From assembly GCA_037447655.1 (NCBI GenBank), contig JBBHKE010001577.1, positions 62,001 to 126,000 on the forward strand: 64,000 nucleotides of DNA, read 5' to 3'. Shown piece by piece: positions 1 through 12,031 of the stretch (position 1 is the stretch's first letter; every line of letters starts with the position of its first letter). Both the position numbers and the translations under genes were made by a program. The notes under the pieces are model-generated. The model was given only the letters and a program-made list of their open reading frames with translations, ran no database searches and was not told where the DNA came from. The DNA comes from Zygnema cylindricum. Taxonomy: Eukaryota > Streptophyta > Zygnematophyceae > Zygnematales > Zygnemataceae.

Positions 1-105
1 AGGAGGACGTTTCACTTGTCCGCTAACAATACCCCAGTATCGCTTTTCACACAAAGCCCTTGTCATTGTGGCTAGATGGGCACCCTAGAGGGTGGGGCCA
101 TAACC
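1..105 (-). mobile_element. Copia element (family B), 5' internal end, truncated by window edge
   Basis: On the minus strand this is the start of the internal region of a Copia element whose 5' LTR follows at 106. Positions 91-105 match the half-tRNA primer site seen in the A-family Copias (GGTTATGGGCCCACC on the element strand) with one change. Positions 1-90 resemble, in degenerate form, the first gag codons of Copia-1. The rest of the element lies outside the window. Confidence 0.6.
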
Positions 106-330
106 TGCAATTCTGTGTTTTCCATTGGTCTACAGAATCCAGGAAGACAATAGATAGTTATTAACTAACCCACTTTCAATGGCAATCAGTGCTGCCCAAG
201 CAAACAAGTTCACAATCTGACTGCACCCATTTGTAGCTTGAACTCCCTTGAGTCCGTAGGAAAATGAATCTTTGAAAACCCCCAACCAGGCGATTATTTA
301 TAGGGTGGCAAAGATGCAAATATATGCAAA
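106..330 (-). repeat. LTR family B, 5' LTR, outer part (split by Copia-1)
   Basis: Begins TGCAATTCTG directly next to the primer site and resumes at 6784 after Copia-1. The same LTR occurs complete as a solo LTR at 32121-33052, which fixes both ends. The split is flanked by the GCAAA duplication at 326-330 and 6779-6783. Confidence 0.75.
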
Positions 331-1382
331 TGAAACTCTGAGACCTCCATAAGTCCTCAGAGTGGACAACTTCTAAGAAGCCTCTAGGATAATCTGACCC
401 CTTTGTGTTTCAGCAAAAAAGAACTACCTCTCTGGCAGACAAAAACTCTGACCACCTGAACCTTTGTGAAGGCAAGACTCCCGTGAGTCTGTAGCAAATA
501 GAATCTCTGAATTTGCTCCCCTAAGCAGTAAGTTATGGAGGGTAAAAGTTGACCTTTTGTAGAGAAACTCTCTGGGAGAGAGGGTCCTATCTCCTAATTT
601 TTCTAAGTCCTATCTCTCTCACAGACTCTATCTATTGATGTACGAAACCAATCAGAATACAGTTCCGTACGCAAAAGTACAGCTGCCGGTGTACTTTATG
701 TACGGACATTATACCACATGGCCTAAATGTCCACACGTGGTATGTCTGGATTTGCTCTTTTAATCCTCGGAGATACCGCGCTCCAATGTAGCATCGCCAC
801 GTGTCATCCGATGTGGCGATGGCCACAAACCGCCGAAATCTTCTTCCGCGATCTCGGCGCTAATTCCGGCCGTCCGATTAAATTGGGATTTAATCGTAGC
901 CGTAATAAATACATGCGCGGTATTCGTTTCACTTAAGAAATAAATGCGCGGTATTGATTTCCTCTCCGTACCGTAACCCGTAATTTACACATTACCGGAT
1001 CTATGTATCCCGTAATAAATTACAGTTAAATGATTAATCCTACGTATACATGTTTAAATAAATATCAAACTATATACTACGTAACACTAGTCCTAGAATT
1101 AACGGCTAAGGCTACCGGCTATCTGCTGTCTGCCGGCCGGTAGGTACAAGGATCAAATCCTGTGGCCGGCACATACCTTTTAGATAAAATAAACCCTTTA
1201 ACTAATATAAATTTCCCGTAAACCTCTGGATAGCCTAGGTAGCCATGGCTCTAGCTCCCTCTCCAATTTCTCAGTGACTGCGACAAGTTTGAGAGTTAGA
1301 GAAAGAAGTTAGAGGTAGACTGCCTCGGCTTCTTTCTATATTAGACCTAGAAAATACTATAAATGGACCATTAATTTCTACA
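331..1382 (-). repeat. Copia-1 3' LTR (family A)
   Basis: Runs TGAAACTCTG...TTTCTACA on the plus strand, i.e. TGTAGAAA...GAGTTTCA on the element strand. It shares with all A copies a G-box hairpin, a cluster of GTAC motifs and a tRNA-like block at about 1099-1172. Confidence 0.9.
1099..1172 (+). other. tRNA-like segment inside LTR-A (antisense to the LTR)
   Basis: Read on the plus strand it has TTAACGGCTAAGGCTACCGG (A-box/D-arm-like) and about 45 bases later AGGATCAAATCCTG, a T-arm-like hairpin with a B-box-like loop. No acceptor stem pairs with the 3' side, so it is not a tRNA gene. It recurs in every A copy and in altered form in LTR families B and C. Confidence 0.4.
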
Positions 1383-1396
1383 CTCCCCTTATTTTC

Positions 1397-4300
1397 TAGT
1401 CAATCTTTAATTTCAAACCGCACTTCTCCCTGCAGAAAATTAGTTTAGGGGAAGGCACAGGTTTGGTCATCATATCTGCTACCATCTCACTATCTGGTCT
1501 GTACTCTAAAGTGATTATTTTGTTTTCTACTTTCTCTCTAACAAAGCTGAGTCTGATGTCCATGTGTTTAGCTTTAAAATGATGTTTAGGATTGGCAGAT
1601 TTAGCAATTGCTGCCTAATTATCACAAAATATTTGCTGCACACCACTCTAAAGGTGACTAAGCTCACCAAGCAAAGACTTGACCCACATCAATTCTTTTA
1701 CAGCAGAGCAAGAGGCCATATACTCAGCCTCCATGGTGGACTGAGCAATAAATTTTTGCTGTTTGCTACTCCAACAGCAAGCCCCATCACCCACATATAA
1801 TACATATCCAAAAGTGCATCTCCTCATCGGAGCATCACCATAACTGGCATCACTCCAAGTAGTGATGTCAGTATTTTCCCCACCCAAATGCAACCATAGA
1901 TCCCTATTTCCTATCAAATATCTAAGGACTCTCTAAGCTGCCTCCCAATCCTTCTTAGTGGGAGCATTTAGACTTCTACTCAATTCTCTTACAGCTGCAG
2001 CTAAATCCGGCCGGGTACAATTCATAAAATAGATTAGACTTCCACTACTTGCCTGTAAGGAATAGTCTGCATGAACTTGTGTTCTTGAGGAGATAATTTC
2101 TCGTCTAAGACTATGACTCCTTCTTCCTCACTCCCTTCATTTCCCCTCTTCAACTCCATTGGAGTTGTACAACTATTAGCTTTATCCATTTGAAATTTTT
2201 CAAGCATGTTCCCTATCGCTTTCTTTTGAGTCAGTCTTATAATTTTTCTTTTTCGGTCTCTCTCTACTTGAATTCCCAAAATATATTTTGCTTCCCCCAT
2301 ATCCTTCAATTCAAATCTCCCCTTAAGATCGGTTTTTAGTTTATTAATATTTTCCATTGATTTACTTAAAACAAGCAAATCATCAACATAAATTGCAATA
2401 AATATAAAACCTTCCTCATCTTTGAAAACATAGATTGAGTGATCTGAGCTGATCCGAATATATCCCAGACCGGTAAGAAACTCATCAAGCTTCTTATTCC
2501 ATTGTCGAGGCGCCTGTTTCAAACCTTAAAGAGATTTAATCAGTCGGCATACCTTACTCTCCTCTCCTTCCTCCAAAAAACCTTCGGGTTGTCGCATGAA
2601 AATCTCCTCTTCCGATTCTCCATGCAAGAAGGCTGTCTTGATGTCCATCTGGTGCACTTCCATGTCTTCCGCTGCTGCTAAACTGAGAAGTATGCGGACG
2701 GAGGGAAATCTGACCACCGGGGCAAAGGTTTCATTCTAGTCAATTCCCTCCTTTTGTGTAAATCCCTTTGCCACTAATCTGGCCTTGTAGCGCTCGATTG
2801 TGTTATCTGGGTTCAGTTTTAATTTGAAAACCCACTTACAACTGATTGGTTTTCGGTTAGGTGGACAATTCACCAGCTCCCAAGTATCGGTTGCCATTAT
2901 TGAGGCCATCTCCTCATTGATGGCTGTCTTCCACCGGTTTTTTTCTGGGCAAGTCATAGCTTCTCCATAAGTTTGAGGTTCATCTTGATGAGATAGTTTA
3001 GTTACCTTGTTATTAACCTGTTTTTTTTGCAGTCTTTTGCTACTTCTCCTCCCCCTCTCAAAATCTGAGGCCGAAATAGATGGTTCTCGTGGATTGTTTC
3101 GAACAAACTCGGCTTCTCCCCTATCCTTTGATTTTGTATCAATTTCCACCACGTCTTCCGCTTCGGGTAGAGTTGTCACTGGAGTTTCCAGAGCCGAGTC
3201 CTTTTCGGTCTGATTTGTTCCTGCAAGAATGTCATCTTCTCTAAAACCTGGATAGTTAGGAAGCTCAAAGTCATCGGAATTTTCTGACTCAAATCTGAAT
3301 TTTACTGACTTCGTATATTTGAAGGGATCCACAGACTTTCCTTCATCCATAACTACTAGATGCTTTACTAAGATTATATTATCCCTTTTTAGATCATAAA
3401 CTCTATATCCTTTAACATCCTCATCATATCCTAATAAGTATCCCAATTTTCCTTTAGGATCCAGCTTCCAATTGGACCGATCAGTATCTTGACTGAATAC
3501 TTGACTGCCGAAAACCTTTAAGTGAGATATGTCTAGTTTCCGGCCTGTCCATCTCTCATAAGGTGTTTGATCTTTTATAGCTAAAGTAAGAACTCTATTT
3601 TTGAGGTAATTAGCACAGCTCATTGCTTCAGCCCAAAACCTTTTTACTATCTTCTTATCTGACAACATACTTCTAGCACTATCACTTAGTGTTCTATTTA
3701 ACCTTTCAGCCACCCCATTCTACTCCGGGTTTTCTGGGACAGTCTTTTGGTGTTGGACCCCATCTTCCCTCAGAAAATCCTCAAACTGGTTAGAAGCATA
3801 CTCTCCACCATTGTCACTCCGTATTCTCTTGATTGGAGTTTCATGGAGTTTTTCGCACCATGCTTTATATTGTCTAAAACAATCCTGAGCTACAGACTTG
3901 TTTTTCAAAAAATATACTCGGGAATACCGAGACCAATCATCAGTGATAGTCATCATAATTTTCTTCCCCCTCGGTGAGGGCATTTAACCGGTCCCCAAAT
4001 ATCTGTGTGTACTAGATCTAGAATTTTTTCTACCTTATAGGTGGCTGTTTTAGGAAAAGGTAATCTGTGTGTTTTACCTTGAGCACATCCACTACAAACA
4101 CTTATATAATCATTCTCACTGAACTTAATCCCTTCCACCACTCCCATCTTTTTCATTTCTCTTAACTTGTCTAGATTCACATGCCCAAGCCTCATATGCC
4201 ACATCATAATATCATGAACACCAGCATAATAAAGTTTCTTCTTTTCATTACATAAAACTTGCCTAAACATCCGATGGCTACCTTTCTCAGCAGTGAAATA

Positions 4301-5749
4301 GACATCCTCCTCAAAACTAGCAGTAAAGACTCCTTCCCTAGTGCTAGTAAAAAAACCCTTATCATCTAATACGGATGTAGAGATGAGGTTTTTGTTCAGC
4401 TCCGAAATAAACAATACATCGGAGAATGTTACTATGGATGTCTTTCCTTCTACTAACACTTTCAAATCTACCGATCCTACAAGAGTAGTGGTGACTATCC
4501 TCCCATCCCCGTACTCTATCTCTACGGTGGGAATATTTCTTATCTTAGTGAATAGGTGCCTATCCTTACACATGTGCATGGAGAAACCTGAATCTACAAT
4601 CCAGCGTGCTTCATTTTTGAATCCACCGTAAGCACATTTCTGCCTTCGTGGAATTTCGACCTCGTTTTTGCCTCCAACTCCTCATCCAAAAGGAGCTCAT
4701 CGTCCTCGTCCTCGGATTCCGCCTCATGTACATGTGTCACAAGGGCCTTTTTCTTTCCTCTCGGGGTACCACCGGTCTGCCCCTACTTTAACCGAAGCGC
4801 GGTTATCTTAGTGCACTCTGCAATATAGTGCCCAGGTTTCTTACAAAAATGAAATAAACCTTTGGGAGCCCTTCGTCCAAACTCGTCGGTCTGATTTTTC
4901 TGCTCCCTCCCCCCATAAATTCCGACCGGTTTCCGAGAATCCTTGTTCCTCAAATCGGTTGCAGTTGCCAAGGCTTGGCCACTCTTTCTACCCTTCGGAT
5001 CTCAATCGTATTCTCCCGAACGAGAATCATCCCTACCACTGAGTTCCATATCCACCTTGAGTCCGGCAGGTCCTGCACATGGTTCACTATGTTTTCGAAC
5101 TCATCGGGTAACTTCATTAGTAAACAGTTAACCTTTTCCTTTTCACTAAAAACATTTCCCGCACTTTCTAGCTCCATAAAGAGTGTAGCAAGCTCATTGC
5201 AAAAATCCAACATCTTCCCCCCTTTGTATACATACTCCTTAACTTTCTGATCAGCCAACTGTTGTTGCTAGATCGTACCACTTAGTACATCTCTATGAGA
5301 GCCATCCAAAGATCGGATGCCCTTTCTACCTGCAAATGGGGACATGCAAGTCCTTGAGTGAGATGGCGTAGGATGAAGTGCTTTGCCGCCATATTGTTGA
5401 AGTCCCAGGTTTCAGTATCATTCTCCTCGTTCCTCGAAATAGGTGACATGAATGCCGAACCAGTTGCTATTGGTGTGGTCGCCTCCTTCTCCTTTCCTTT
5501 GTCCACCACCTCTCCTTCTTTTGTTTCCTCCGTTGAAGGTGGATCCTCTTTTCTAGTGAATCTGCTTCCTCCACACCCTAGAGGAATTCCAAGACTTGAT
5601 AAACGCCTCAACCGTCCACTCACTATCCCCCAAAACCTTTTTTCGCATAGAGCTCCTATCATCATACTTTCCCAGTATATGAAGCCAGTTCCATTAAAGA
5701 TTCGTACCCTACAGGGTGGGCCCATAACCTGAAACTCTGAGACCTCCAT
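1397..5749 (-). pseudogene. Copia-1 gag-pol polyprotein, broken
   Basis: Order on the minus strand: gag (5749 to about 4960) with the Copia N-terminal FNGTGF...W motif; a CCHC zinc knuckle, C-K-K-P-G-H-type, near 4850; retropepsin near 4590, where the expected DSGA reads DSGF; GAG-pre-integrase and integrase (about 4300-3000) with SDNGGEY and PENPE motifs; reverse transcriptase (about 2950-2030) with the YVDDLLVL catalytic motif; and RNase H (1917-1400) with WSDASYGD and STMEAEYMA. The frame starts in the LTR (ATG GAG GTC...) and runs through the primer site. A TAG near 5267 and later stops and frameshifts break it into eight or so pieces. The polyprotein would have supplied capsid, protease, integrase and RT/RNase H for replication in cytoplasmic particles. 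Confidence 0.9.
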
Positions 5750-6778
5750 AAGTCCTCAGAGTGGACAGCTTCCAAGAAGCCTCTAGGATAATCTGACCCC
5801 TTTGTGTTTCAGCTAAAACAACTGCCTCCTTGGTAGACAAAAACTCTCACCACCTGCACCCCGTGAAGGCAAGACTCCCTTCGTCTGTAGCAAAAAGAAT
5901 CTCTGAATTTGCTCCCCTGAGCAGTAAGTTATGGAGGGTCAAAGTTGACCTTTTGTACAGAAGCTCTCTAGGAGAGAGGGTCCTATCTCCTAATTTTTCT
6001 AAGTCCTATCTCTCTCACAGACTCTATCTACTGATGTACGTAACCAATCAGAATACAGTTCCGAACGCAAAAGTACAGCTGCCGATGTACTTTATGTACG
6101 GACATTGTATGACATGGCCTAAATGTCGACACATGTCATATGCGGATTCGGTGCCATAATCTCTGGAGTTTCCACAATCCAATGTAATTTTGCCACGTGT
6201 CATCCCATGTGGCGATGGCCACAAACCGCCGAAATCTTCTTCTGCGATCTCGGCGCTAATTGCGGCCGTCCGATTAAATCCGGATTTAATCGTAGCCGTA
6301 ATAAATACATGCGCGGCATTCGTTTCACTTAAGAAATAAATGCGCGGTATTGATTTCCTATTCGTACCGTAATCCGTACTTTACACATTACCGGATCTAT
6401 GTATCCCGTAATAAATTACAGTTAAATGATTAATCCTACGTATACATGTTTAAATAAATATCAAACTATATAATACGTAATACTAGTCTTAGACTTAACG
6501 GCTAAGGCTACCGGCTATTTGCTGTTTGCCGGCCGGTAGGTACAGGGATCAAATCTTGTGGCCGGCACATACCTTTTAGATAAAATAATCCCTTTAACTA
6601 ATATAAATTTCCCGTAAACCTCTGGATAGCCTAGGTAGCCATGGCTCTAGCTCCCTCTCCAATTTCTCAGTGACTGCGACAAGTTCGAGAGTTAGAGAAA
6701 GAAGTTAGAGGTAGACTGCCTCTGCTTCTTTCTATATTAGACCTAGAAAACACTATAAATTGACCATTAATTTCTATA
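5730..6778 (-). repeat. Copia-1 5' LTR (family A)
   Basis: Matches the 3' LTR over its whole length. The outer end reads TTTCTATA, one base off the usual TTTCTACA. The primer-binding site abuts its inner end. Confidence 0.9.
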
Positions 6779-6783
6779 GCAAA

Positions 6784-7566
6784 CTCTTAAAGAGAGAGAA
6801 GACCATCTACTAGATTTTTCTAAGTCTTAGCTCCCTCTCACAACCCCTATCTAATAACTCTACGAACCAATCAGAACACAGTACAGTACAAAAAAGTACT
6901 ACTGCCCATGTACTTTTTGTATGACATTTGTATAACAAGGCCATTAAGCGGACGCGTGCCCACTTTTCACTCGTCCCTACGCTCCTCGGAATTTCGGGGA
7001 CCGAATGTTCTCTCTCCACGTGGCGCCAGGTCATGCCACGTCACAAAATGCCAAAGTGACCATTCCAGGATCTCGGCCATGATGTGCGCTGTTGGATAGA
7101 ATTTAGTATTTGATCTCAACCGTCAAAACAAATGTCTGATTCATTTGTTTCGTGCGAAATCATATCAGTAGTGTATTTAACTCGTTCTATGTATGTATGT
7201 TTGAATTTTCGTTAATCGGAATAGCTACCGTAACACTGTTTAAATATTAATCAAACCCTCTATACTCTAGCGAACTTCTATGATAGACTGGTTAGAGCGA
7301 ATGACTACGCCATACTCTACCGATTGGAGGTTCGAGTCTTGCCAAACTCAACCTTTTGTTGAGAGAGACTTAGGTCACTCTTGTACTAGTGGAGATGAGG
7401 CAGCCATGGCTCCACTACTCTCTCTCTCTCTCTTTCCTTGAGTGACTACAACAAGTATAAGGGTTGGAGAGAGAGAAGTGGAGGCTGAATGCTTTCGCTC
7501 TCTTTTCTATTCATCTATTTAGACCTAGAAAAAATTTATATTAAATCTTTTTTGGTATTTTCAACA
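6784..7566 (-). repeat. LTR family B, 5' LTR, inner part (continuation of 106-330)
   Basis: Resumes after the GCAAA duplication and ends ...TTTTCAACA at 7566, the same end as the solo LTR-B at 33052. Sequence after 7566 belongs to gypsy-1. CT dinucleotide runs lie near 7420-7440. Confidence 0.75.
7277..7345 (+). other. tRNA-like segment inside LTR-B
   Basis: Contains TGGTTAGAGCG (D-arm-like) and, 40 bases on, GGAGGTTCGAGTCTTGCC, which matches the pol III B box (GGTTCGANTCC) at 10 of 11 positions. The acceptor stem is missing. It is antisense to the LTR, as in families A and C. Confidence 0.5.
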
Positions 7567-8098
7567 CAAATAACGTTTATCAATCCTGTCTACCATGCTT
7601 CCGAGCCAAATAACAATAAATAAACTATAGATCTAACCCCTTCAGCAGTGGCGTTACAGACTCTTCAAAACCATCGTAATGCTCTCTCCCTTCAAGCTTT
7701 CACTCTTGAAGAGCGTTCCAGCCTCACTCCTCACATAAGTTTCCTAGATAACAAATTGGGCGTATTCACAGCTAATGGGGTTACCCCTGTATTACCTCTG
7801 ATGGACACAAGAGCGAAACCAATTATACTTGGGTAAGATTTTGCCATCAAAATAGATCTTACTGCAGATACGCTACAACCCACCACCACACGCCTGTTGA
7901 CTTCTCCAGGTACCACAGAGCCGGTCCTCGGTTTTAGGATATGTCGAATCTGTTTTCAGTTTCAGTGTCAGTTAGCTACCGATTTCACAAAAATATACGC
8001 TCACGCCGTAGTCACCAAAAGAAGTGATTATGAATGCTAGGTCGACCAAGACTTTATTTTTCGAGTGGGGGTGGGGGGGGTGATATGCATGATCAAAC
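7567..8098 (+). pseudogene. gypsy-1 retropepsin (aspartic protease) region
   Basis: One frame from about 7648 gives a retropepsin-like stretch: a Leu-rich strand into D-T-R-A (7804-7815), where active enzymes have D-T-G-A, then a flap-like segment (SPGTTEPVLGF) and an AVVTK...DY..VDQDF stretch typical of the protease C-terminus. Stops occur at 7834-7836 and 8038-8040. In the living element it would cut the polyprotein. The Gly-to-Arg change and the stops make this copy dead. The methyltransferase follows in the same direction. The gag part lies to the left of the window or was lost to the LTR-B element. Confidence 0.6.
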
Positions 8099-8458
8099 AT
8101 TTTCGTAAAAACCGAACAACTTTTTGGAACGCAAAAATTGCTTACCCCTCATCTGGGCCCGACAACCCATTCCCACTACGGCTCATTCTTCGTTTATCTT
8201 GCGAGCCTATGCTGCAAATGGCATAGGCGCGGATATTCTTGAATCTCTAACATCGGATGAAATCTCACTAGACCCTCCGAGAATACCAGAATTATTTAGC
8301 ACACCCGGATTTATCATTGACTTTTCAAAATTTGACCGACTTTATAAATTGAAATGCGAATCCTTTTATTCAGTATTTTGGATCCACCCCGCATTACGTT
8401 GGATCCTTCCGGGTTCTTCCCCATTAAATAGAAGCTAGTCAGTTTACAACCTCACCCG
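8099..8458 (+). pseudogene. gypsy-1 polyprotein linker between protease and DNMT
   Basis: A poly-G run at about 8067-8080 precedes an open stretch (8124-8438, 104 codons) with no motif I recognise. It sits exactly between the protease and the methyltransferase and ends at a TAG just before motif I. I take it as the linker or a regulatory part of the same polyprotein. Alternatively it is unrelated open frame. Confidence 0.35.
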
Positions 8459-8912
8459 AATGGTATTGTTATCTTAGAACTTTTTGCAAGATTATGAACT
8501 ACACTTTTCTCTTGCCTTCGAAACGCTCTTCTGATTAAGCATTATTATTTTGTAGATATCGAACCCTTCGCTAGACGCGCTCAGATGCACCACTGTCAAA
8601 TCTTGCAAGAACAATATCCTCACCTCTTACCCCAGTCCGCTTTTCACGACATGCATTCGGCTTTACCACAGGATCTCCGCCTAATAGGAAATCACCATTT
8701 GTTTGAAGTAGAACCAATCGATCTCCTCTTCGCCGGATGGTAATGTCAAGGTATGTCTAGGGCCGGGAAGGGTTTAAGTCTTGCAGATCCGCGTACTAAA
8801 CTTTTCTTGGAAGTAGTGCGTCTTATCCACTTCTTCCAAACACTGAACTGTCTTTTCGGATACGTCTTAGAAAACGTTGCAGCTTATAATGACCCTCGAC
8901 CCATAGTTCTCG
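8459..8912 (+). pseudogene. gypsy-1 cytosine-5 DNA methyltransferase, N-terminal half
   Basis: One frame of 151 codons with two stops. It reads in order: motif I (ILELFARL, 8474-8494; AdoMet-binding FAGxG-like, followed by TGA at 8495); motif II-like YYFVDIEP; motif IV around 8735-8760, reading AGW-stop-CQGMSRAGKG, where the catalytic Cys codon TGT (8744-8746) survives but the preceding Pro codon has become TAA; an FLEVVRLIH helix; and motif VI LENV (8867-8878). Family members methylate C5 of cytosine in DNA through a Cys thiolate and an ENV glutamate. The frame continues without loss across Copia-2 at 18057. It looks closest to the DNMTs carried by retroelements of charophytes and is less like the host MET1/CMT enzymes (judged from memory). 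Confidence 0.8.
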
Positions 8913-9962
8913 TGAAACTCTGAGACCTCCATAAGTCCTCAGAGTGGACAGCTTCCAAAAAGCCTCTAGGATGATCCTGACCCCTTTGTGTTTCAGCAAA
9001 AAAAACTGCCACCCTGGCAGACAAAAACTGTGACCACCTGCACCCTTGTGAAGGCAAGACTTCCCTGAGTCGATAGCAAAAAGAATCTCTAAATTTGCTC
9101 CCCTGAGCTGTAAGTTATGGAGGGTCAAAGTTGACCTTTTGTACAGAAGCTCTTTGGGAGAGAGGGTCATATCTTCTAATTTTTCTAAGTCTTATCTCTC
9201 TCACAGACTCTATCTACTGACGTACGAAACCAATCAGATTACAGTTCCGTACGCAAAAAGTACAGCTGCCGGTGTAGTTTATGTACGGACACTGTACGAC
9301 ATGGCCTAAATGTCCACATGTGGTTATTTCTGGATTCGCTCCTTTAATCCTCGGAGATGCCGCGCTCCAATGTAGCATCGCCACGTGTCATCGGATGTGG
9401 CGATGCCGACAAACCGCCGAATTCTTCTTCCGCGATCTCGGCGCTAATTTCGACCGTCCGATTAAACTCGCATTTGATCGTAGCAGTAATAAATACATGT
9501 GCGGTATTTGTTTCGCTTACGGAATCAATGCGCGGTATTGATTTCTTATCCGTACCGCAATTCGTACTTTTACAATACCAGATCTATGTATCGCGTTAAC
9601 AATTATTGTTAAATGATTTTCCCTACGAATTAATGTTTAATTAATTATCGTACTATATAATACGTAAGATTACTTCTAGACTTAACGGCTAAGGCTACCA
9701 CCTATCTACTCTCTGTGGGCCGGCAGGTACCACAATCAAATCCTGTGGCCGGCATATACCTTTTAGTAAATAATCCCCTAACTAATATAAATTTTCCCGT
9801 AAACCTCAGGATAGCCTAGGTAGCCATGGCTCTAGCTTCCTCTCCGATTTCTTAGTGACTGCGACAAGTTTGAGAGTTGGAGAGAGAAGTTAGAGGTAGA
9901 CTGCCTCGGCTTCTTTATTTCTATTCAGACCTAGAAAATACTTAAAACCATTAATTTCTACA
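8913..9962 (-). repeat. Copia-2 3' LTR (family A)
   Basis: TGAAACTCTG...TTTCTACA on the plus strand, with the same tRNA-like, G-box and GTAC features as the other A copies. The purine tract follows at 9963 (element-strand AAGGGGAG). Confidence 0.9.
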
Positions 9963-9989
9963 CTCCCCTTATTTTCTAGTCAATCTTTA

Positions 9990-10724
9990 ATTTCAGACCA
10001 CACTTCTCCCTGCAGAAAATTAGCTTAGGGGAAGGCACAGGTTTGGTCATCATATCTGCTACCATCTCACTATCTGGTCGGTACTCTAAACTGATTATTT
10101 TATTTTCTACTTTCTCTCTAACAAAGCTGAGTCTAATGTCCATGTGTTTAGCTTAAAAATGATGTTTAGGATTGGCAGAAATAGCAATTGCTGCCTGATT
10201 ATCACAAAATATTTTATGCACACCACCCTTACGGTGACCAAGCTCACCAAGCAAAGACTTGACCCACATCAATTCTTTTACAGCGGAGCAAGAGGCCATA
10301 TACTCAGCCTCCATGGTGGACTGTGCAATAACTTTTTGCTGTTTGCTACTCCAACAGCAAGCCCTATCACCCACATATAATACATATCCAGAAGTGCATC
10401 TCCTCATCGGAGCATCACCATAACTGGCATCACTCCAAGTAGTGATGTCAGTATTTTCCCCACCCAAATAAAACCATAGATCCCTAGTTCCTATCAAATA
10501 TCTAAGGACTCTCTTAGCTGCCTCCCAATCCTTCTTAGTGGGAGCATTTAGACTTCTTCTCTGTACTCCTACAGCTGCAGCTAAATCCAGTCGGGTACAA
10601 TTCATAAAATAGATTAGACTTCCCACTACTTGCCTGTAAGGAATAGTCTGCATGAACTTGTGTTCTTGAGGAGATAATTTCTCGTCTAAGACTATGACTC
10701 CTTCTTCCTCACTCCCCTCACTTC
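9990..10724 (-). pseudogene. Copia-2 RNase H / RT C-terminus, fragment
   Basis: Encodes the RNase H part (WSDASYGDAPMRRC, STMEAEYMASCSAVKELMW) and the NCTRLDLAAAVG linker of Copia RT, with an open 166-codon stretch at 10153-10653. Continuity with the rest of RT is broken by the solo LTR-C at 10730 and resumes at 12032. Confidence 0.85.
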
Positions 10725-10729
10725 CCCTC

Positions 10730-12026
10730 TGTTGATATTTGAGTATTTTCTAGGTCTTTATAAGGATAGAAAAAGAGTAGAAGCAGTCTACCTCTGACTC
10801 CCTTCTCCAAGCCCCCACACTTGTTGTAGTCACTGAAGGCTGGAAAGGGAGCTAGAGCCATGGCTGCCTAAGCTCTCTGGAGAGACAGGTATAGATAAAT
10901 GTAGATTTACTAAAAAGAATGTTGACGGACCCAGGAATTGATCCTGGTCCCTTCTAGCCGTCAAGTCACCCGTAGCCGGTAGCTCTAACCGTTAAGTCTA
11001 GGAATAGTGTTACATTATATGGGGTTTGTTAACTATATAAACTGTTATACGTAGATTAATTCGATTAACGGAAAATAGATACTCAAGTGCATAGATATAG
11101 TTTTATTTAGTACGGATTACGATACAGGGACGGAACGAATACCGCGCCAATGTTCGACGGCTAAAATTGAATGCCGGTTTAAATCGGACGGCCGCAATAA
11201 ACACCGAGATCGCGAAATAGGTTTTTTTGGCGTTTGCGGACGTCACCACTCCGAATGACACGTGGCGACATCCTACGGGTTGCAGAATCTCCGGAACAGA
11301 ACATAATATATCCGGATGTGACAAATGTCACATTAAAGCATCATCGTACATCATCCGTACATAAAGTACTCCGGCACCTGTACTTTCTGTACGGTACCGT
11401 TTTTTCTGACCTGGCGCCACGTGGAGGGATAAGATTTGGAAGCATGAATTCCGGGGATTGTAGGAACAAATCTGGATATGGCACTTGTCGACATTTTGGC
11501 CATGTCGTACGATGGTACACCAGCACCTGTACCTTTATGTACTTTACAGTCTTGTTATTGGTTCGTACCTTAGTAATAGGGGGCTTAGAGAGGGGTTTTA
11601 GGACTTAGAATATTTCTGGTAGGTAGCTGCCTCTCCCAGAGAGCACCTTGTATAAATGGCAAACTTTGACCAGCCATAACTATCAATTCAGTTGACCAAA
11701 TTCAGTGATTCTTTTTGCTGCGGACTCAAGGGAGTCCAAGCTACACAGGGGTGTAGTCGGTCAGAGTTTTTTCCTGCCTGGGTGGCTGCATTTCTAAGGG
11801 AAAGTCAAAGTGGGTGAATGTGTCCAAATCACATATTCTAACTTTGCATTCTGTGGTGGAACTGAGCACACAGAAAGTCTTATTTCACAGGGGTGAAGCT
11901 ACCATGGGGTTCTAATTGTCAAGGGGTCAATCATTTGGGTTTATATAAACTTGGAGTCGCCACTATCTAGATTAGCTTCCTTTGGACCTGCGAATTCTGT
12001 GTGGCAATGGAGCCCATAGAATTTCA
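10730..12026 (+). repeat. Solo LTR family C (#1)
   Basis: TGTTGATATT...TAGAATTTCA, 1297 bp, flanked by the perfect duplication CCCTC (10725-10729, 12027-12031). Removing it joins the Copia-2 RT sequence exactly as in Copia-1. Its first 150 bases resemble LTR-A (TATTTTCTAGG, AGCCATGGCT), so A, B and C are related families. Confidence 0.9.
10922..10997 (-). other. tRNA-like segment inside LTR-C
   Basis: On the minus strand it reads ACGGTTAGAGCTACCGG and then CCAGGATCAATTCCTGG, a perfect 5-bp stem with a 7-base loop like a T arm. The 3' stretch GTCCGTC has no partner 5' of the D-arm part, so it is not a full tRNA. It is antisense to its LTR. Confidence 0.5.
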
Positions 12027-12031
12027 CCCTC

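Larger units (their letters stand above)
331..6778 (-). mobile_element. Copia-1, full-length Ty1/Copia LTR retrotransposon (family A)
   Basis: Two LTRs of about 1.05 kb (331-1382 and 5730-6778) flank a gag-pol region read on the minus strand. A perfect 5-bp target duplication GCAAA (326-330, 6779-6783) marks a single insertion into an LTR-B. A purine-rich tract (AAGGGGAG on the element strand) borders the 3' LTR, and the half-tRNA-Met primer site borders the 5' LTR at about 5714-5729. The two LTRs differ at many positions over their first 220 bases, so this is not a recent insertion. Coding frames are broken. Confidence 0.93.

Noticed and set aside
727-936. Recurring 60-90-codon frames (also 6123, 9281, 17400, 19258, 24655, 53347) with similar translations
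   Set aside because: They lie inside LTR-A copies. They recur only because the LTR recurs; length and frame vary between copies and no known domain is seen.
7277-7345. A true tRNA gene
   Set aside because: B-box and D-arm-like parts are present but no 7-bp acceptor stem pairs, and related blocks are tied to LTRs.
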